From contig JAWKUK010000008.1 of the NCBI GenBank assembly GCA_041398605.1, positions 1-64,000 of the forward strand: a DNA stretch of 64,000 nucleotides, given 5' to 3'. The DNA is from JAWKUK01 sp041398605 (GTDB taxonomy: Bacteria > Planctomycetota > UBA1135 > GCA-002686595). Below the pieces are notes generated by a model. The model searched no databases, was not told where the DNA came from, and was given only the letters and a program-made list of their open reading frames with translations. A program made the position numbers and the translations under genes. Of the stretch, positions 34,080 through 42,813 are shown piece by piece; the first letter of the stretch is position 1; each line of letters starts with the position of its first letter.

Positions 34080-34889
34080 TCAGTTGCCGAAGAGGCGCAG
34101 GAGCGCGGTCCACAGCGCGGACAGCACGTTGCGCTCGCGCTCGCGGAAGAGAGAGAACGGCTGGTACGGGTCCCCGATGAAGGGGCGCAAGACCCACGCC
34201 ATTTGCGCGCCGACCAGGACGTAGACGAGGGTCCACAGCTCGAAGACGCGGCGCGCGTGCGGCTTCGGCGCCGGGGCGCGGTGGCGAGCTGGGGGGCCGG
34301 CGGCCGCGCGCGCCTCGAGCTCGTCGCCGGGCGCGTCAAGGGCTGCGCTGGTTGCTTCCTGCGGTCGGACCCGAACGGCGCCAGGGAACGCGGCGTCGAG
34401 CGCGCGCCGCAGGTACTTCACGCCGACGAGCGACGCCCCCGCGAAGAACGCGAAGTTCAGGAGCGCGATGAAGGCGTAGCTCTCCGTAGAGAGCGTAAAG
34501 AACGCCGTCACGGGCGCGAGGCTCGCGAGCAACGCGACGGCGATGGTGTTGGACGCCAGGAGCATCGTCGATGTCGTGCGCGCGGTCAGCTCGCTGCCCG
34601 CGAGCGCCGACACGACGTAGAGGCTCGGGAACGTGACCGCCAACGTCGCGAGGAACAACAGCGGCACCTTGACCGTCGTCGCGACGAACTGCCTCCAGCC
34701 ATCGGCGTCCCCGCCGCGCCCGAGCAGCCCGAAGAGCCCCATGGCGAGGCCATAGACGGCGCCCAGGAGCATGACGCTCGACAGGAGCGCGCGCAGCTCG
34801 GAGCGCCCATCGGGCGGACCGACCGCCCCAACGGTCTCCTCCGGCCGGGCGCGCAAGAGGCGATCGACGAAGGCGATAATGCTTTGCAT
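34080..34889 (-). CDS. Integral membrane protein of unknown function
   Basis: 269 aa from the ATG at 34889 (MQSIIAFVDRLLRARPEE). About six hydrophobic segments, with a hydrophilic Ala/Pro/Arg-rich insertion of about 45 residues before the last helix. KVPLLFLATLAVTFPSLYVV and WVLRPFIGDPYQPF match the downstream protein (33399-34073), so both derive from a duplication. No transport or catalytic motif. The pair may form a heteromeric membrane complex, which is inference from adjacency and homology. Confidence 0.7.
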   Translation of the reverse strand: MQSIIAFVDRLLRARPEETVGAVGPPDGRSELRALLSSVMLLGAVYGLAMGLFGLLGRGGDADGWRQFVATTVKVPLLFLATLAVTFPSLYVVSALAGSELTARTTSTMLLASNTIAVALLASLAPVTAFFTLSTESYAFIALLNFAFFAGASLVGVKYLRRALDAAFPGAVRVRPQEATSAALDAPGDELEARAAAGPPARHRAPAPKPHARRVFELWTLVYVLVGAQMAWVLRPFIGDPYQPFSLFRERERNVLSALWTALLRLFGN

Positions 34890-34938
34890 GGGAGAGTTTG
34901 TAGCTCTCCCCAGCAAAGTTTGTCAAGAGCTCACCGAA

Positions 34939-35865
34939 TCAACGCAGGCTCGCGAGCTTCGCAGTGAGACCGGGATCGCCGGGAAAGCGCGCGAGCCCCT
35001 GCTCCCAGACGCGCCTCGCATCGTCGGTCCGACCTTGCTGGTCATACAGGTTTCCGAGCCACTGGTATGGCCGCGCAAACTCGGCGCGCGGCGCTTGCCC
35101 CGCTTGCTGCTGAATGAGGATCTCGAAGTGCCGCGCCGCTTCGGCTTGTCCACCGTATGCAGGCGGCCAGAACGACATGTTGCGGGCCTTTTGGTAACGC
35201 GCGTCCCAGTGCGCTGGGTCCAGCTCGAGGACTTTGGAGTAGGCCGTGTTCGAGTCGACCCACCAGTTGCCGTCAGCATTGTCTGGGACCGCGCGGGCCG
35301 CGGCGTAGTAGGCCCGAGCTCGGGCGAGGTGCTTGTCGGCCGTCTCCGGTAGCTCCTCCATGCGCGCTTCGAGCTGTTCGAGGAGCGCATGCACCTGGCC
35401 GTTCTTCGCCGCCTCCGCCCACATCTCGGCGGCCTCGTCGCTGTCGATCCCGGCGCTCAGGATCGCTTCGACCGCGGCCGCAGCGTCGCGCGCGCCCGCA
35501 GGCCAGGTCACTGGCTTGTCTTGGATCAATGCGGAGGGCTCGACGAGCGCGCGGACGAGCGCCTCCAATGCCTGCATATCAGCGTTCGTCGCACCAGGCC
35601 CCGTTTCCGACTCGAGCGGCGCGCGCTCACCGGTCCATGCGACCACGTCGCTCGCGCGGCTCTCCGCCTGGAGGGCATCGACGTCGGCGCGCAGGCGAGC
35701 GAGCTCTGAGTCATGTGAACCGGAGGGCCCGGGGAGCGCGGCGCGCGGCGGCGCCGGCGTCTGTGCGCCAGGGAGCCCGAAGTGCGCCCCGGAGAGCAAG
35801 AGGGCGGCAGCGGTGGAGAGCGCGCTCGAGAGCGCACAAGCTGAGATCAAGAGCGAAGGTCGCAT
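34939..35865 (-). CDS. Exported TPR-repeat protein
   Basis: 308 aa from the ATG at 35865, which starts a signal peptide or anchor (MRPSLLISACALSSALSTAA). A coiled-coil-like segment (SELARLRADVDALQAE) is followed by an acidic helical linker, then TPR-type helices from about residue 170. These include NTAYSKVLELDPAHWDARY, FARPYQWLGNLYDQQGRTDD and ARRVWEQGLARFPGDPGL, each with the W/LG-Y-A-P spacing of TPRs. A scaffold in the periplasm is likely. It lies 91 nt downstream of the Ser/Thr kinase gene on the same strand and may belong to its output. Confidence 0.75.
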   Translation of the reverse strand: MRPSLLISACALSSALSTAAALLLSGAHFGLPGAQTPAPPRAALPGPSGSHDSELARLRADVDALQAESRASDVVAWTGERAPLESETGPGATNADMQALEALVRALVEPSALIQDKPVTWPAGARDAAAAVEAILSAGIDSDEAAEMWAEAAKNGQVHALLEQLEARMEELPETADKHLARARAYYAAARAVPDNADGNWWVDSNTAYSKVLELDPAHWDARYQKARNMSFWPPAYGGQAEAARHFEILIQQQAGQAPRAEFARPYQWLGNLYDQQGRTDDARRVWEQGLARFPGDPGLTAKLASLR

Positions 35866-35956
35866 GGTTCTTCGGTAGCCCAGGGAATGAAGTCGAGGAG
35901 AGCGGACGCGGCTGAAGAGCCGCCGCTGTGGACTCGTCCAGGGCGACCGAAGCGGC

Positions 35957-38494
35957 TCACGGATCTTGCGATTCACGCAGCGCTGCGCGGAGTCGAGCCA
36001 GGAAAGCCCCGGCCGAGGCGCTGACCTCGAAGCCCGCGCCGAGGTAGCGCTGGAGGACATCGAGCCCCTCATCGACGTACCGCGCGGGCTCGCTGGCCCG
36101 GTGGCTCGAGCAGACCGCGGTCACTCCTCGTTCGATCTGGAGACGGAGCGCTTCGTCCGAGCTGTCGTAGGCGAGGACCCCAAACGCGACCACGTCGGCG
36201 GCGAGCGCGGCCTGTGTGCTGGGCGCGGCCTGAAGGACGAGCGGGATCGAAGCGGCCATGGCACGCGCGCTTCGCTCACACGCTGCGCGATCCCCGAGGT
36301 CTCGATAGGCGCACAGCTCGTTCACAGCCAGCGCCTCCCAGGCGACCCGGAGCTGCCCATCTAGAGTCAGCGTCGTGGGCGTGCCCGGGGCCAGGCCTAT
36401 GAGCGCCTCGATGAGCGCGATGCGCCGCGCTCGCGAGTCCGCATGCATGGCAGCGCCTTCGAGCGGTCGCCCGTCGCGTCGCAGCCAGTGGCCGAGCCGC
36501 AGGCTTGTCCAGCTCCGACGCTCGGCGAGCTGCAGCGCCACCGCCGGCGTCGACGGAGCGAGCGCGCCCAGGACCCGAGCCGCCTCTTCGGCATCCAACA
36601 GCCCCTGCTTCGGATGTGGATCATTGATGTAGAGATCACCGCGCGCGTCCAAGGCTTCGACCAGGTCGAACGCGGCGCGCACGCTCGGCCGGGAAGACTC
36701 GCTCACGTGCCGCGAGAGCGCGACGGCCTCGTCTGCGAAGGCCTTACCGCGCTCGACCTCTCCGAGGCCGCGGCATGAGTTGGCCAGGCGTACGAGGCTC
36801 GTGGACAGTGCTTGGCGGGCCATTGCACTCTCGGGCTCGGAAGCAAGGATCCGTCGCCAGAGCTCGGAGGCGCGCAGGTTGGCGGTGAAGCGCCCCTGCG
36901 CGTCCGCGGCGCTCGCCTGCCACGCCGTCCCGTGCAGCTCGCCGACGCGCGCATACGCGGCGGCCAGCTCGGCCCAGCTCGCAGGATCGTCAGCGAGCCT
37001 CTGCGCGAGGCGATCGAGGTCTTCGAGCGCGGACGCAACGGCCTGCCGCTTCTCCTCGGCAGAGCGCACCTCAGCGACCTCGATCGATGCGAGCTTTGAG
37101 CGCGCCTCCGCGTCGTCAACAGTGAGATGCTCGAGGGCGCCGCGCACCCGCGCGAGGTGCGCGCGTGCATCCGCCACTGCGCGCCCTTGGAGGTCGAGCG
37201 CGTCGCGCGTACGGAGGTTCTCGAGCGCCAGGGCGACGATCGCGCCGCTGCTCAAGAGGGCAAACGCAGCCACCGCGCTCACGGCGGCAAAGAGCCCAGT
37301 GCGTCGCTTGGCAAAGAGCCAGCTCCGATGCGCGAGACCCGCGCGGCGCGCCGCGACAGGGTGACCAGCGAGCCAGCGCTCGAGGTCATCTCCGAGCGCA
37401 GCCGCGGAGGAGTACCGCGCTGCCGGATCGAGCGCAGTGGCGCGCATGACGACGCTCTCGAGGTCTCGATCAACCTCGGGTTCGAACGCGCGCGGCGACG
37501 CCCTCACCGGCCCGCGGATCGCATCGATCACCTGCAGGATGGAGCGCCCTTCCACGTCGAACGGCAGCCGACCGGTCAAGAGCTCAAAGAGCACGATTCC
37601 AAGCCCGTAGACGTCTGTACGAACATCGAGGCGGCTGGGATCGCCAGCGCAGTGCTCCGGGCTCATGTAGTGCAGCGTGCCGATCAGCTCGCCATGGCGC
37701 GTGCCTGCGCGCTCGCGCTCGTCAAGCGGATCGAGGATCCGCGCGAGGCCGAAGTCGATGACTTTGACCTGGGCCTGTGCGCCGCCGGAAACGAGGACGT
37801 TGTCGGGCTTGAGGTCGCGATGCAGCACGCCCTTTCCGTGGGCGTGTGCCATCGCGCGACAGACCTCCACGACCCGCTTCACCCGGTCGGAGAGCGTGAG
37901 CGGCTGCGCGCGAGCGTAGGCGGTGATAGGCAACGCGTCGGGGACAAATTCGACCGCGAGCCAGACCACGTCGTGCCCAGCAGCGGCGTCCACGCCAGCG
38001 CCCAGGACGCGCGCAATCGAAGGATGGTCGAGGCGCGCCAAGGCCTCCGCTTCCAACATGAGCCGAGCGGCGAGCCCACCAGCAGCGTCGACCAGGAGCT
38101 TCAGCGCTACGCTGCGCTTAGGGCGTGTCTGGCGCGCTTCGAAGACCAGGCCCATGCCTCCTGCACCGATCTGGCGCGTGACGTGCATCCCACCGATCGT
38201 GCGCCCAAGAAAGGACGCTGGGTGAGCGCGCGTGGCCGCGCGCACGTCGCTCGACCAGTCCTCGGGGCAGAGCATGACCTCTAGAGGTGCATCGAGGATC
38301 GCGTGACCTTCGATGCCGTCGGCGGCGAGCAGCGCCTCGAGCTGACGGGCGACAGCGGGTGCTTCCGAGCGCACCGACCCGACGAGGGCGGCGCGCTCGT
38401 GGACCTTCAGCGCGAGCGCGCGAGCAAAGAGCTCGGGCAGCTGCAGGGACGAGCGCAAAGGGATGGCGCCGTCGGAATGACGCGGCTCAGTCAT
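35957..38494 (-). CDS. Receptor-type Ser/Thr protein kinase with C-terminal sensor region
   Basis: 845 aa, ATG start 46 nt after the stop of the ECF sigma gene. Residues 96-390 are a complete Hanks-type kinase: glycine loop IGAGGMGLVFEA, VALKLL lysine, HRDLKPDN near 224, IDFGLA near 246, GTLHYMSPEH. An N-terminal stretch of 95 residues (ALVGSVRSEAP ... ALLAADG) is the part common to planctomycete kinases linked to ECF sigma factors. A membrane helix lies at about 402-427, and the 415 residues beyond it, in the periplasm, are helical and TPR-like. The sigma-kinase pair points to phosphorylation-controlled transcription, as proposed for such ECF groups. Confidence 0.9.
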   Translation of the reverse strand: MTEPRHSDGAIPLRSSLQLPELFARALALKVHERAALVGSVRSEAPAVARQLEALLAADGIEGHAILDAPLEVMLCPEDWSSDVRAATRAHPASFLGRTIGGMHVTRQIGAGGMGLVFEARQTRPKRSVALKLLVDAAGGLAARLMLEAEALARLDHPSIARVLGAGVDAAAGHDVVWLAVEFVPDALPITAYARAQPLTLSDRVKRVVEVCRAMAHAHGKGVLHRDLKPDNVLVSGGAQAQVKVIDFGLARILDPLDERERAGTRHGELIGTLHYMSPEHCAGDPSRLDVRTDVYGLGIVLFELLTGRLPFDVEGRSILQVIDAIRGPVRASPRAFEPEVDRDLESVVMRATALDPAARYSSAAALGDDLERWLAGHPVAARRAGLAHRSWLFAKRRTGLFAAVSAVAAFALLSSGAIVALALENLRTRDALDLQGRAVADARAHLARVRGALEHLTVDDAEARSKLASIEVAEVRSAEEKRQAVASALEDLDRLAQRLADDPASWAELAAAYARVGELHGTAWQASAADAQGRFTANLRASELWRRILASEPESAMARQALSTSLVRLANSCRGLGEVERGKAFADEAVALSRHVSESSRPSVRAAFDLVEALDARGDLYINDPHPKQGLLDAEEAARVLGALAPSTPAVALQLAERRSWTSLRLGHWLRRDGRPLEGAAMHADSRARRIALIEALIGLAPGTPTTLTLDGQLRVAWEALAVNELCAYRDLGDRAACERSARAMAASIPLVLQAAPSTQAALAADVVAFGVLAYDSSDEALRLQIERGVTAVCSSHRASEPARYVDEGLDVLQRYLGAGFEVSASAGAFLARLRAALRESQDP

Positions 38495-38540
38495 CGTGCT
38501 GAGGAGCTCCTCGAACAGCGCCGGCGCGAGGGCTCACCGA

Positions 38541-39107
38541 TCACCTGTTTTCTTGGTCCAGCGCGTTGAGGAGCCAGGCGCGCGCGAACGCCCAATGGCG
38601 CTTGACCGTCGCGGGGGAGAGCGCGAGGGCCTCAGCGGTCTCTTCGACAGACAGCCCCGCGAAGTAGCGCTGGGCCGCGACCGCGGCCTCTCTCGGGTAG
38701 GCGGCCTGGAGCCTCTCGAAGGCCACATCGAGGGCGATCAGCTGCTCGTCCATGGCCAAATTCCTGTGATCGATCCGCTCGCTGGGCCATTCGTTGGGAT
38801 CGGCGCTCAGTTGGGTGGCCAGCCGCAGCGCACGGCGGCGGCGAGCCTGGTCGACGACGATCCAGCGCATCGCCTGCGCAGCGGCGGCCAGGAAGTGCTG
38901 CGAGTCCCGCGCCGCGAAGTCCGGCGACTCCCGCAGGCGGAGCCACGCCTCATTCACGAGGACCGTCGCGTGCAGGGACCCGCTGGTCCCGGAGCCGGCG
39001 AGCTTGGCTCGGGCGATCCGCCGGAGCTCGGCGTACACGCGGTCGTCGATGCCCCCACCGCGGCTCGCTGGTCGAGGTGACGATTCAGGAGCAAATTCGG
39101 GGTCCAT
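38541..39107 (-). CDS. ECF-like sigma factor (TIGR02999 type)
   Basis: 188 aa, ATG start. It belongs to the planctomycete/acidobacterial ECF-like group. Region 2 is VYAELRRIARAKLAG ... TVLVNEAWLRLRES ... HFLAAAAQAMRWIVVDQARRR. Region 4 is LQAAYPREAAVAAQRYFAGLSVEETAEAL with the HTH ALSPATVKRHWAFARAWLL. Members are typically next to a Ser/Thr kinase and lack a classical anti-sigma; the kinase gene follows here after 46 nt. Target promoters cannot be deduced from this window. Confidence 0.9.
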   Translation of the reverse strand: MDPEFAPESSPRPASRGGGIDDRVYAELRRIARAKLAGSGTSGSLHATVLVNEAWLRLRESPDFAARDSQHFLAAAAQAMRWIVVDQARRRRALRLATQLSADPNEWPSERIDHRNLAMDEQLIALDVAFERLQAAYPREAAVAAQRYFAGLSVEETAEALALSPATVKRHWAFARAWLLNALDQENR

Positions 39108-39449
39108 AGGAGGCAGCGCACGCCACGCCCCTCTGCATACGCGCGCGGGCGACCTGCGGACGCACTCGAGAGGCCCGGATTACGCTCCAATCCCAGGGGG
39201 GGACCCGAGCTCGCCCAGCGGTAGGAGCCCGGCAGAACGTCCCCCCGAGCGCCCGCCGGTGAGGGGGCGCCGCCGTGGAGCCGTGTGCCTAGCAGCCCAG
39301 GGTGACACAGCGGTACGCACCGGGCTGCTCGACGGCCTCAGCTCGAGGCGCCTAGTGCCCCGCCGCCTGACGCGGCGAGCCACCTAGGCGCAGCGCCGAA
39401 AGGCGGTCGCGGAGCGGCGCTGTGCGCAGCGCCGTTTCACCGCGGGGAG
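39108..39449. other. Intergenic region with two hairpins, no gene seen
   Basis: 342 nt between the ECF sigma start and the valS stop. A hairpin at 39347-39391 pairs GCGCCTAG(T)G with CACCTAGGCGC around an inner GCCGC/GCGGC stem. A second at 39415-39434 (CGGCGCT-GTGCGC-AGCGCCG, perfect 7 bp) lies 16 nt downstream of the valS stop and is a plausible valS terminator. The part next to 39107 should hold the promoter of the sigma-kinase operon. No open frame with coding character. Confidence 0.5.
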
Positions 39450-42140
39450 TTAGGCGAGGCCGGCGAGGTTGCGCTCGAGGAGCGCTTGCTCCAGTCGCAG
39501 CTCCGTCAGGCGCTCGCGTTCGCTCGCGACGACGTCCGGCTCGGCGCGCTCGACGAAGCTCGGGTTCGCGAGCTTGGCCTCCGCGCCGGCGACCGCCTTC
39601 TTCACTTTCTCCGCGCGGCCCGCGAGGACCTCGCGCAGCTTGCCGAGGTCGACGCCCTCGCCGAGCGGCACGAACACTTCGATGCCCCCCGCGACCGCGA
39701 CGGCGCTCGCAGGCGGGCGCTCGGCCGCCGCATGGATCGCGAGCGAGGCCAAGAACCCGAGCGACGTCGCGCGCGCAGCGTGCTGCTCCAAGAGCGCGCG
39801 CTCCTCGGCGCGCGGCGCCACCGCGATCGCCTCGAGCGGCTTGCGCTCGCCGACCATCGTCAACGTGCGCACTTGGCGCACGGCGCCGACGACGCCTTGC
39901 ACGAGCCCCATCTCGGACTCCGCGCCCTCATCGATCGCCAGGCCCTCGCCCGTCGGCCACGGCGCGACACAGAGCTGCGGCGCGCCGGCGATGCCGAGCG
40001 TCTCGTGCAGCGACTTCCACAGCACCTCTGTGATGTAGGGCGTGAACGGGTGCAACAGCCCCAACGTATCCGCGAGGACGCGCGCGAGCGTGCCGCGCGC
40101 GGCAGCGGCGCTGGCGCCCTCGCCCGTCATGCGGTGCTTCGCGAGCTCGACGTACCAATCGCAGAAGTCGTTCCAAACAAAGCGATAGAGCTCCGTCGCC
40201 GCGTCGTTGAAGCGGTACTCGTCGAGCGCCGCCGTGACGAGCGCGCGCGCGCGCACCAGGCGCGACAAGATCCAGCGATCCTCGAGCGCCGCGCCCGGGT
40301 CGCGCGCGACCGTCGCCGCGTCCGTGCGCTCGCCGCCGAGGTTCAGCATCACGAAGCGCGCCGCGTTCCAGACCTTGTTACAGAAGCGGCTGCCCTGCTC
40401 GAAGCGGTCCGGCGACAGCTTGACGTCTTGGCCCTCTTTGGTCAGCAGCACGAGCGAGAAGCGCACGGCGTCGGCGCCGTACTGCTTGATCATGTCGAGC
40501 GGGTCGATGCCGTTGCCCGCGGACTTGCTCATCCGCTTGCCCTTACCGTCGAGCACCGTCGCGTGGATGTAACACGTCTCGAACGGGTTGCGCCGCGCGC
40601 CGAGCTCCTTCGGCATGAACGCGTAGCCCGCCATCACCATGCGCGCGACCCAGAGATAGATGATCTCCTGGGCCGTCGACAGGAACTGTGTCGGGTAGAA
40701 GCGCGTGAGGTCCGCCGCCGCTTGGTCAGGCCAGCCGAGCGTCGCGATCGGCCACAGCCAAGAGCTCGCCCACGTGTCCAAGACGTCGGGGTCCTGGCGC
40801 ACGAGCGGCTTGCCCGTCTTCGGGTGCGCGGCGCCGAGCTCCAGCCCGTCGACCGACGCGACCGGCACGTCATCCGCGTCGTACCAAACGGGGATACGGT
40901 GACCCCACCACAGCTGGCGCGAGATGCACCAATCCTGCACGTTGCGCAGCCAGTGCAGATAGACCTTGCCCCAGCGCTCGGGCCGGAACTGCAACGTGCC
41001 CTCTTCGAGCGCCTGGATCGCAGGCTCCGCGAGCGGCGCCATCTTCACGAACCACTGCTCGCTCACGAGCGGCTCGATCGGCGATTTGGAGCGGTCCGAC
41101 GTCGAGACGTTGTGGACGATCTCCTCGACCTTGGCGAGGAGCCCTTGCTCCTCCAGCTCGGCGACGACGCGCTTGCGCGCCTCTTCGCGCGAGAGGCCCG
41201 CGAACGGGCCGCCGTTCGCGCTGATCTTCCCGTCCTTCTCGAGGATGTTGATGATCGGCAGGTCGTGCCGCTTGCCGCGCTCGTAGTCCGCGGGGTCGTG
41301 GCCCGGCGTGATCTTCACGGCGCCCGAGCCGTATGTCGGGTCGACGGTGTCGTCCGCGACGATCGGGATCTCGCGCCCGAGGAACGGCAGCGTACACGTC
41401 GTCCCGATGAGCGCCTTGTACCGCTCGTCCTCGGGGTGCACCGCGACGCCCGTATCACCGAGCATCGTCTCGGGCCGCGTCGTCGCGACGACGAGGTGCT
41501 CGCCCGGCCGCGCAGTGAGCGGGTACATGAGGTGCCACAGCTTGCCCTTCTGCGACACGTACTCGATCTCGTCGTCGGAGACGGCGGTCTGCAACACGCA
41601 GTCCCAGTTGACGAGGCGCGCGCCGCGGTAGATCAAGCCGCGCTCCCACAGGTCGACGAAGCTCACGCGCACCGCGCGCGAGAGGTCCTCGTCCATCGTG
41701 AACTTCGTGCGCGTCCAGTCACATGAGCACCCCAGGCGGCGGAACTGCTCGAGGATGATCGAGCCGTGCTCCTCCTTCCATTCCCAGATGCGGCGCAGGA
41801 ACTCGTCCCGGCCGAGGTCGGAGCGAGTCTTCTTCTCCTCGGCGAAGATCTTCTTCTCCACGACCGCCTGGGTCGCGATCCCCGCGTGGTCCGTGCCGGG
41901 CACCCAGAGGGTGTCGAAGCCCGATTTCCGGCGGTGCCGGACCACGATGTCCTGGATCGTCCCGTTCAGGGCGTGCCCCATGTGAAGCACCCCCGTCACG
42001 TTCGGGGGCGGGATCATCACGGTGAAGGGGCGACCGCTGCCGGCCCCCGCCGGGGGCGGCTGGAAGCACCCGGAGGCCTCCCAGGCGGCGTAGGTGGCCT
42101 CTTCGAACTCGGACGGGGTGTAGCGGGTCGATAGCTCCAT
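39450..42140 (-). CDS. valS: Valyl-tRNA synthetase
   Basis: 896 aa from the ATG at 42140 (17 further codons are open upstream but not conserved). Class Ia synthetase charging tRNA-Val. The HIGH box is PPNVTGVLHMGHALN near residue 50, the editing (CP1) domain includes TTRPETMLGDT and AVHPEDERY, the KMSKS box is GKRMSKS near 532, and WISRQLWWGH-like DWCISRQLWWGHRIPVWY and TWASSWLWP are typical of ValS rather than IleS. The anticodon-binding domain and the C-terminal coiled-coil arm (LREVLAGRAEKVKKAVAGA ... ERERLTELR) are both complete. Single gene. No T-box was seen upstream. Confidence 0.97.
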   Translation of the reverse strand: MELSTRYTPSEFEEATYAAWEASGCFQPPPAGAGSGRPFTVMIPPPNVTGVLHMGHALNGTIQDIVVRHRRKSGFDTLWVPGTDHAGIATQAVVEKKIFAEEKKTRSDLGRDEFLRRIWEWKEEHGSIILEQFRRLGCSCDWTRTKFTMDEDLSRAVRVSFVDLWERGLIYRGARLVNWDCVLQTAVSDDEIEYVSQKGKLWHLMYPLTARPGEHLVVATTRPETMLGDTGVAVHPEDERYKALIGTTCTLPFLGREIPIVADDTVDPTYGSGAVKITPGHDPADYERGKRHDLPIINILEKDGKISANGGPFAGLSREEARKRVVAELEEQGLLAKVEEIVHNVSTSDRSKSPIEPLVSEQWFVKMAPLAEPAIQALEEGTLQFRPERWGKVYLHWLRNVQDWCISRQLWWGHRIPVWYDADDVPVASVDGLELGAAHPKTGKPLVRQDPDVLDTWASSWLWPIATLGWPDQAAADLTRFYPTQFLSTAQEIIYLWVARMVMAGYAFMPKELGARRNPFETCYIHATVLDGKGKRMSKSAGNGIDPLDMIKQYGADAVRFSLVLLTKEGQDVKLSPDRFEQGSRFCNKVWNAARFVMLNLGGERTDAATVARDPGAALEDRWILSRLVRARALVTAALDEYRFNDAATELYRFVWNDFCDWYVELAKHRMTGEGASAAAARGTLARVLADTLGLLHPFTPYITEVLWKSLHETLGIAGAPQLCVAPWPTGEGLAIDEGAESEMGLVQGVVGAVRQVRTLTMVGERKPLEAIAVAPRAEERALLEQHAARATSLGFLASLAIHAAAERPPASAVAVAGGIEVFVPLGEGVDLGKLREVLAGRAEKVKKAVAGAEAKLANPSFVERAEPDVVASERERLTELRLEQALLERNLAGLA

Positions 42141-42351
42141 ATGCGGGCCCCCCGGGGGGTGTCCAGGGGCGGCACATGACACCGGACCCAAGGAGGAGGG
42201 TCAACTTCCTTGGGTATTGCCGAGGAGATTCGCTAAGCTTTCCCCCCATTCTCAGCGCGGGGTGCACCCCGAACGCGGGCGTATGCCCACGGACAGGCGC
42301 CCGCGGCGATCCGCGTCACGCCCACCCCGCAAAGAACCCCCACTCACTCCG

Positions 42352-42633
42352 ATGATCAAGACCAAGTTCCTCGCGTGCGCCGCGCTGCTGCTCGGCGCGA
42401 CGAGCTGCCTCGGGCCGAACAACGCGACCAACTCGCTCCGTAACTGGAACGCGACCGTCACCGACATGGACTGGGCCGACGAGCTCCTGTTCCTCGGCAT
42501 GAACATCGTGCCGGTCTACGGCATCGCAATGTTCGCCGACGTCGTCGTCCTCAACACGATCGACTACTGGACGGGTGAGAACCCCGTCTCCGAGCCGGGC
42601 GCCTTCCCGGACGCCGACTTCAGCAACAAGTGA
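42352..42633 (+). CDS. Small DUF3332-type lipoprotein
   Basis: 93 aa from the ATG at 42352. Signal peptide with lipobox GATSC (Cys about residue 20). The mature part contains NATNSLRNWNATVTDMDW and PVYGIAMFADVVVLNTIDYW followed by GENP, the pattern of DUF3332 proteins, small lipid-anchored envelope proteins of unknown role with one hydrophobic hairpin. The gene is divergent from valS and is followed by two hairpins. Confidence 0.8.
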   Translation: MIKTKFLACAALLLGATSCLGPNNATNSLRNWNATVTDMDWADELLFLGMNIVPVYGIAMFADVVVLNTIDYWTGENPVSEPGAFPDADFSNK

Positions 42634-42640
42634 CGCGCTC

Positions 42641-42673
42641 GCTCGCGAAGGGCGCTCACGCGCCCCCGCGAGC
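42641..42673 (+). terminator. Hairpin after the DUF3332 gene
   Basis: GCTCGCG / CGCGAGC (7 bp) encloses GGGCGC-TCAC-GCGCCC (6 bp), 7 nt after the stop at 42633. A compound stem without T-run, probably the first of two terminators. Confidence 0.5.
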
Positions 42674-42710
42674 GCTTCGTCCGGCGCGCGCGAGCGCGTC
42701 ATGAAGTCAA

Positions 42711-42752
42711 TCGCCCCGTAGCGGCGCGCAGGTGCGCGCCGCTACGGGGCGA
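42711..42752. terminator. Perfect 19-bp hairpin between convergent genes
   Basis: TCGCCCCGTAGCGGCGCGC and its exact complement GCGCGCCGCTACGGGGCGA are separated only by AGGT. It lies between the stops of the DUF3332 gene (42633) and the minus-strand reductase gene (42814). The longest perfect stem in the window; a bidirectional terminator is likely. Confidence 0.7.
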
Positions 42753-42813
42753 AACTCTTGCGGGTGTGCTGGCGCGCGACCGCAGTCGACGCCGCCGCGC
42801 CCCCGGGGGGCGC

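Noticed and set aside
39486..41726. 746-aa ORF antisense to valS
   Set aside because: The valS frame is unambiguous; the antisense frame is low-complexity Arg/Glu/Ala.
41980..42340. T-box leader upstream of valS
   Set aside because: No T-box core sequence or specifier hairpin is visible in the minus-strand leader between the valS start and the divergent DUF3332 gene.
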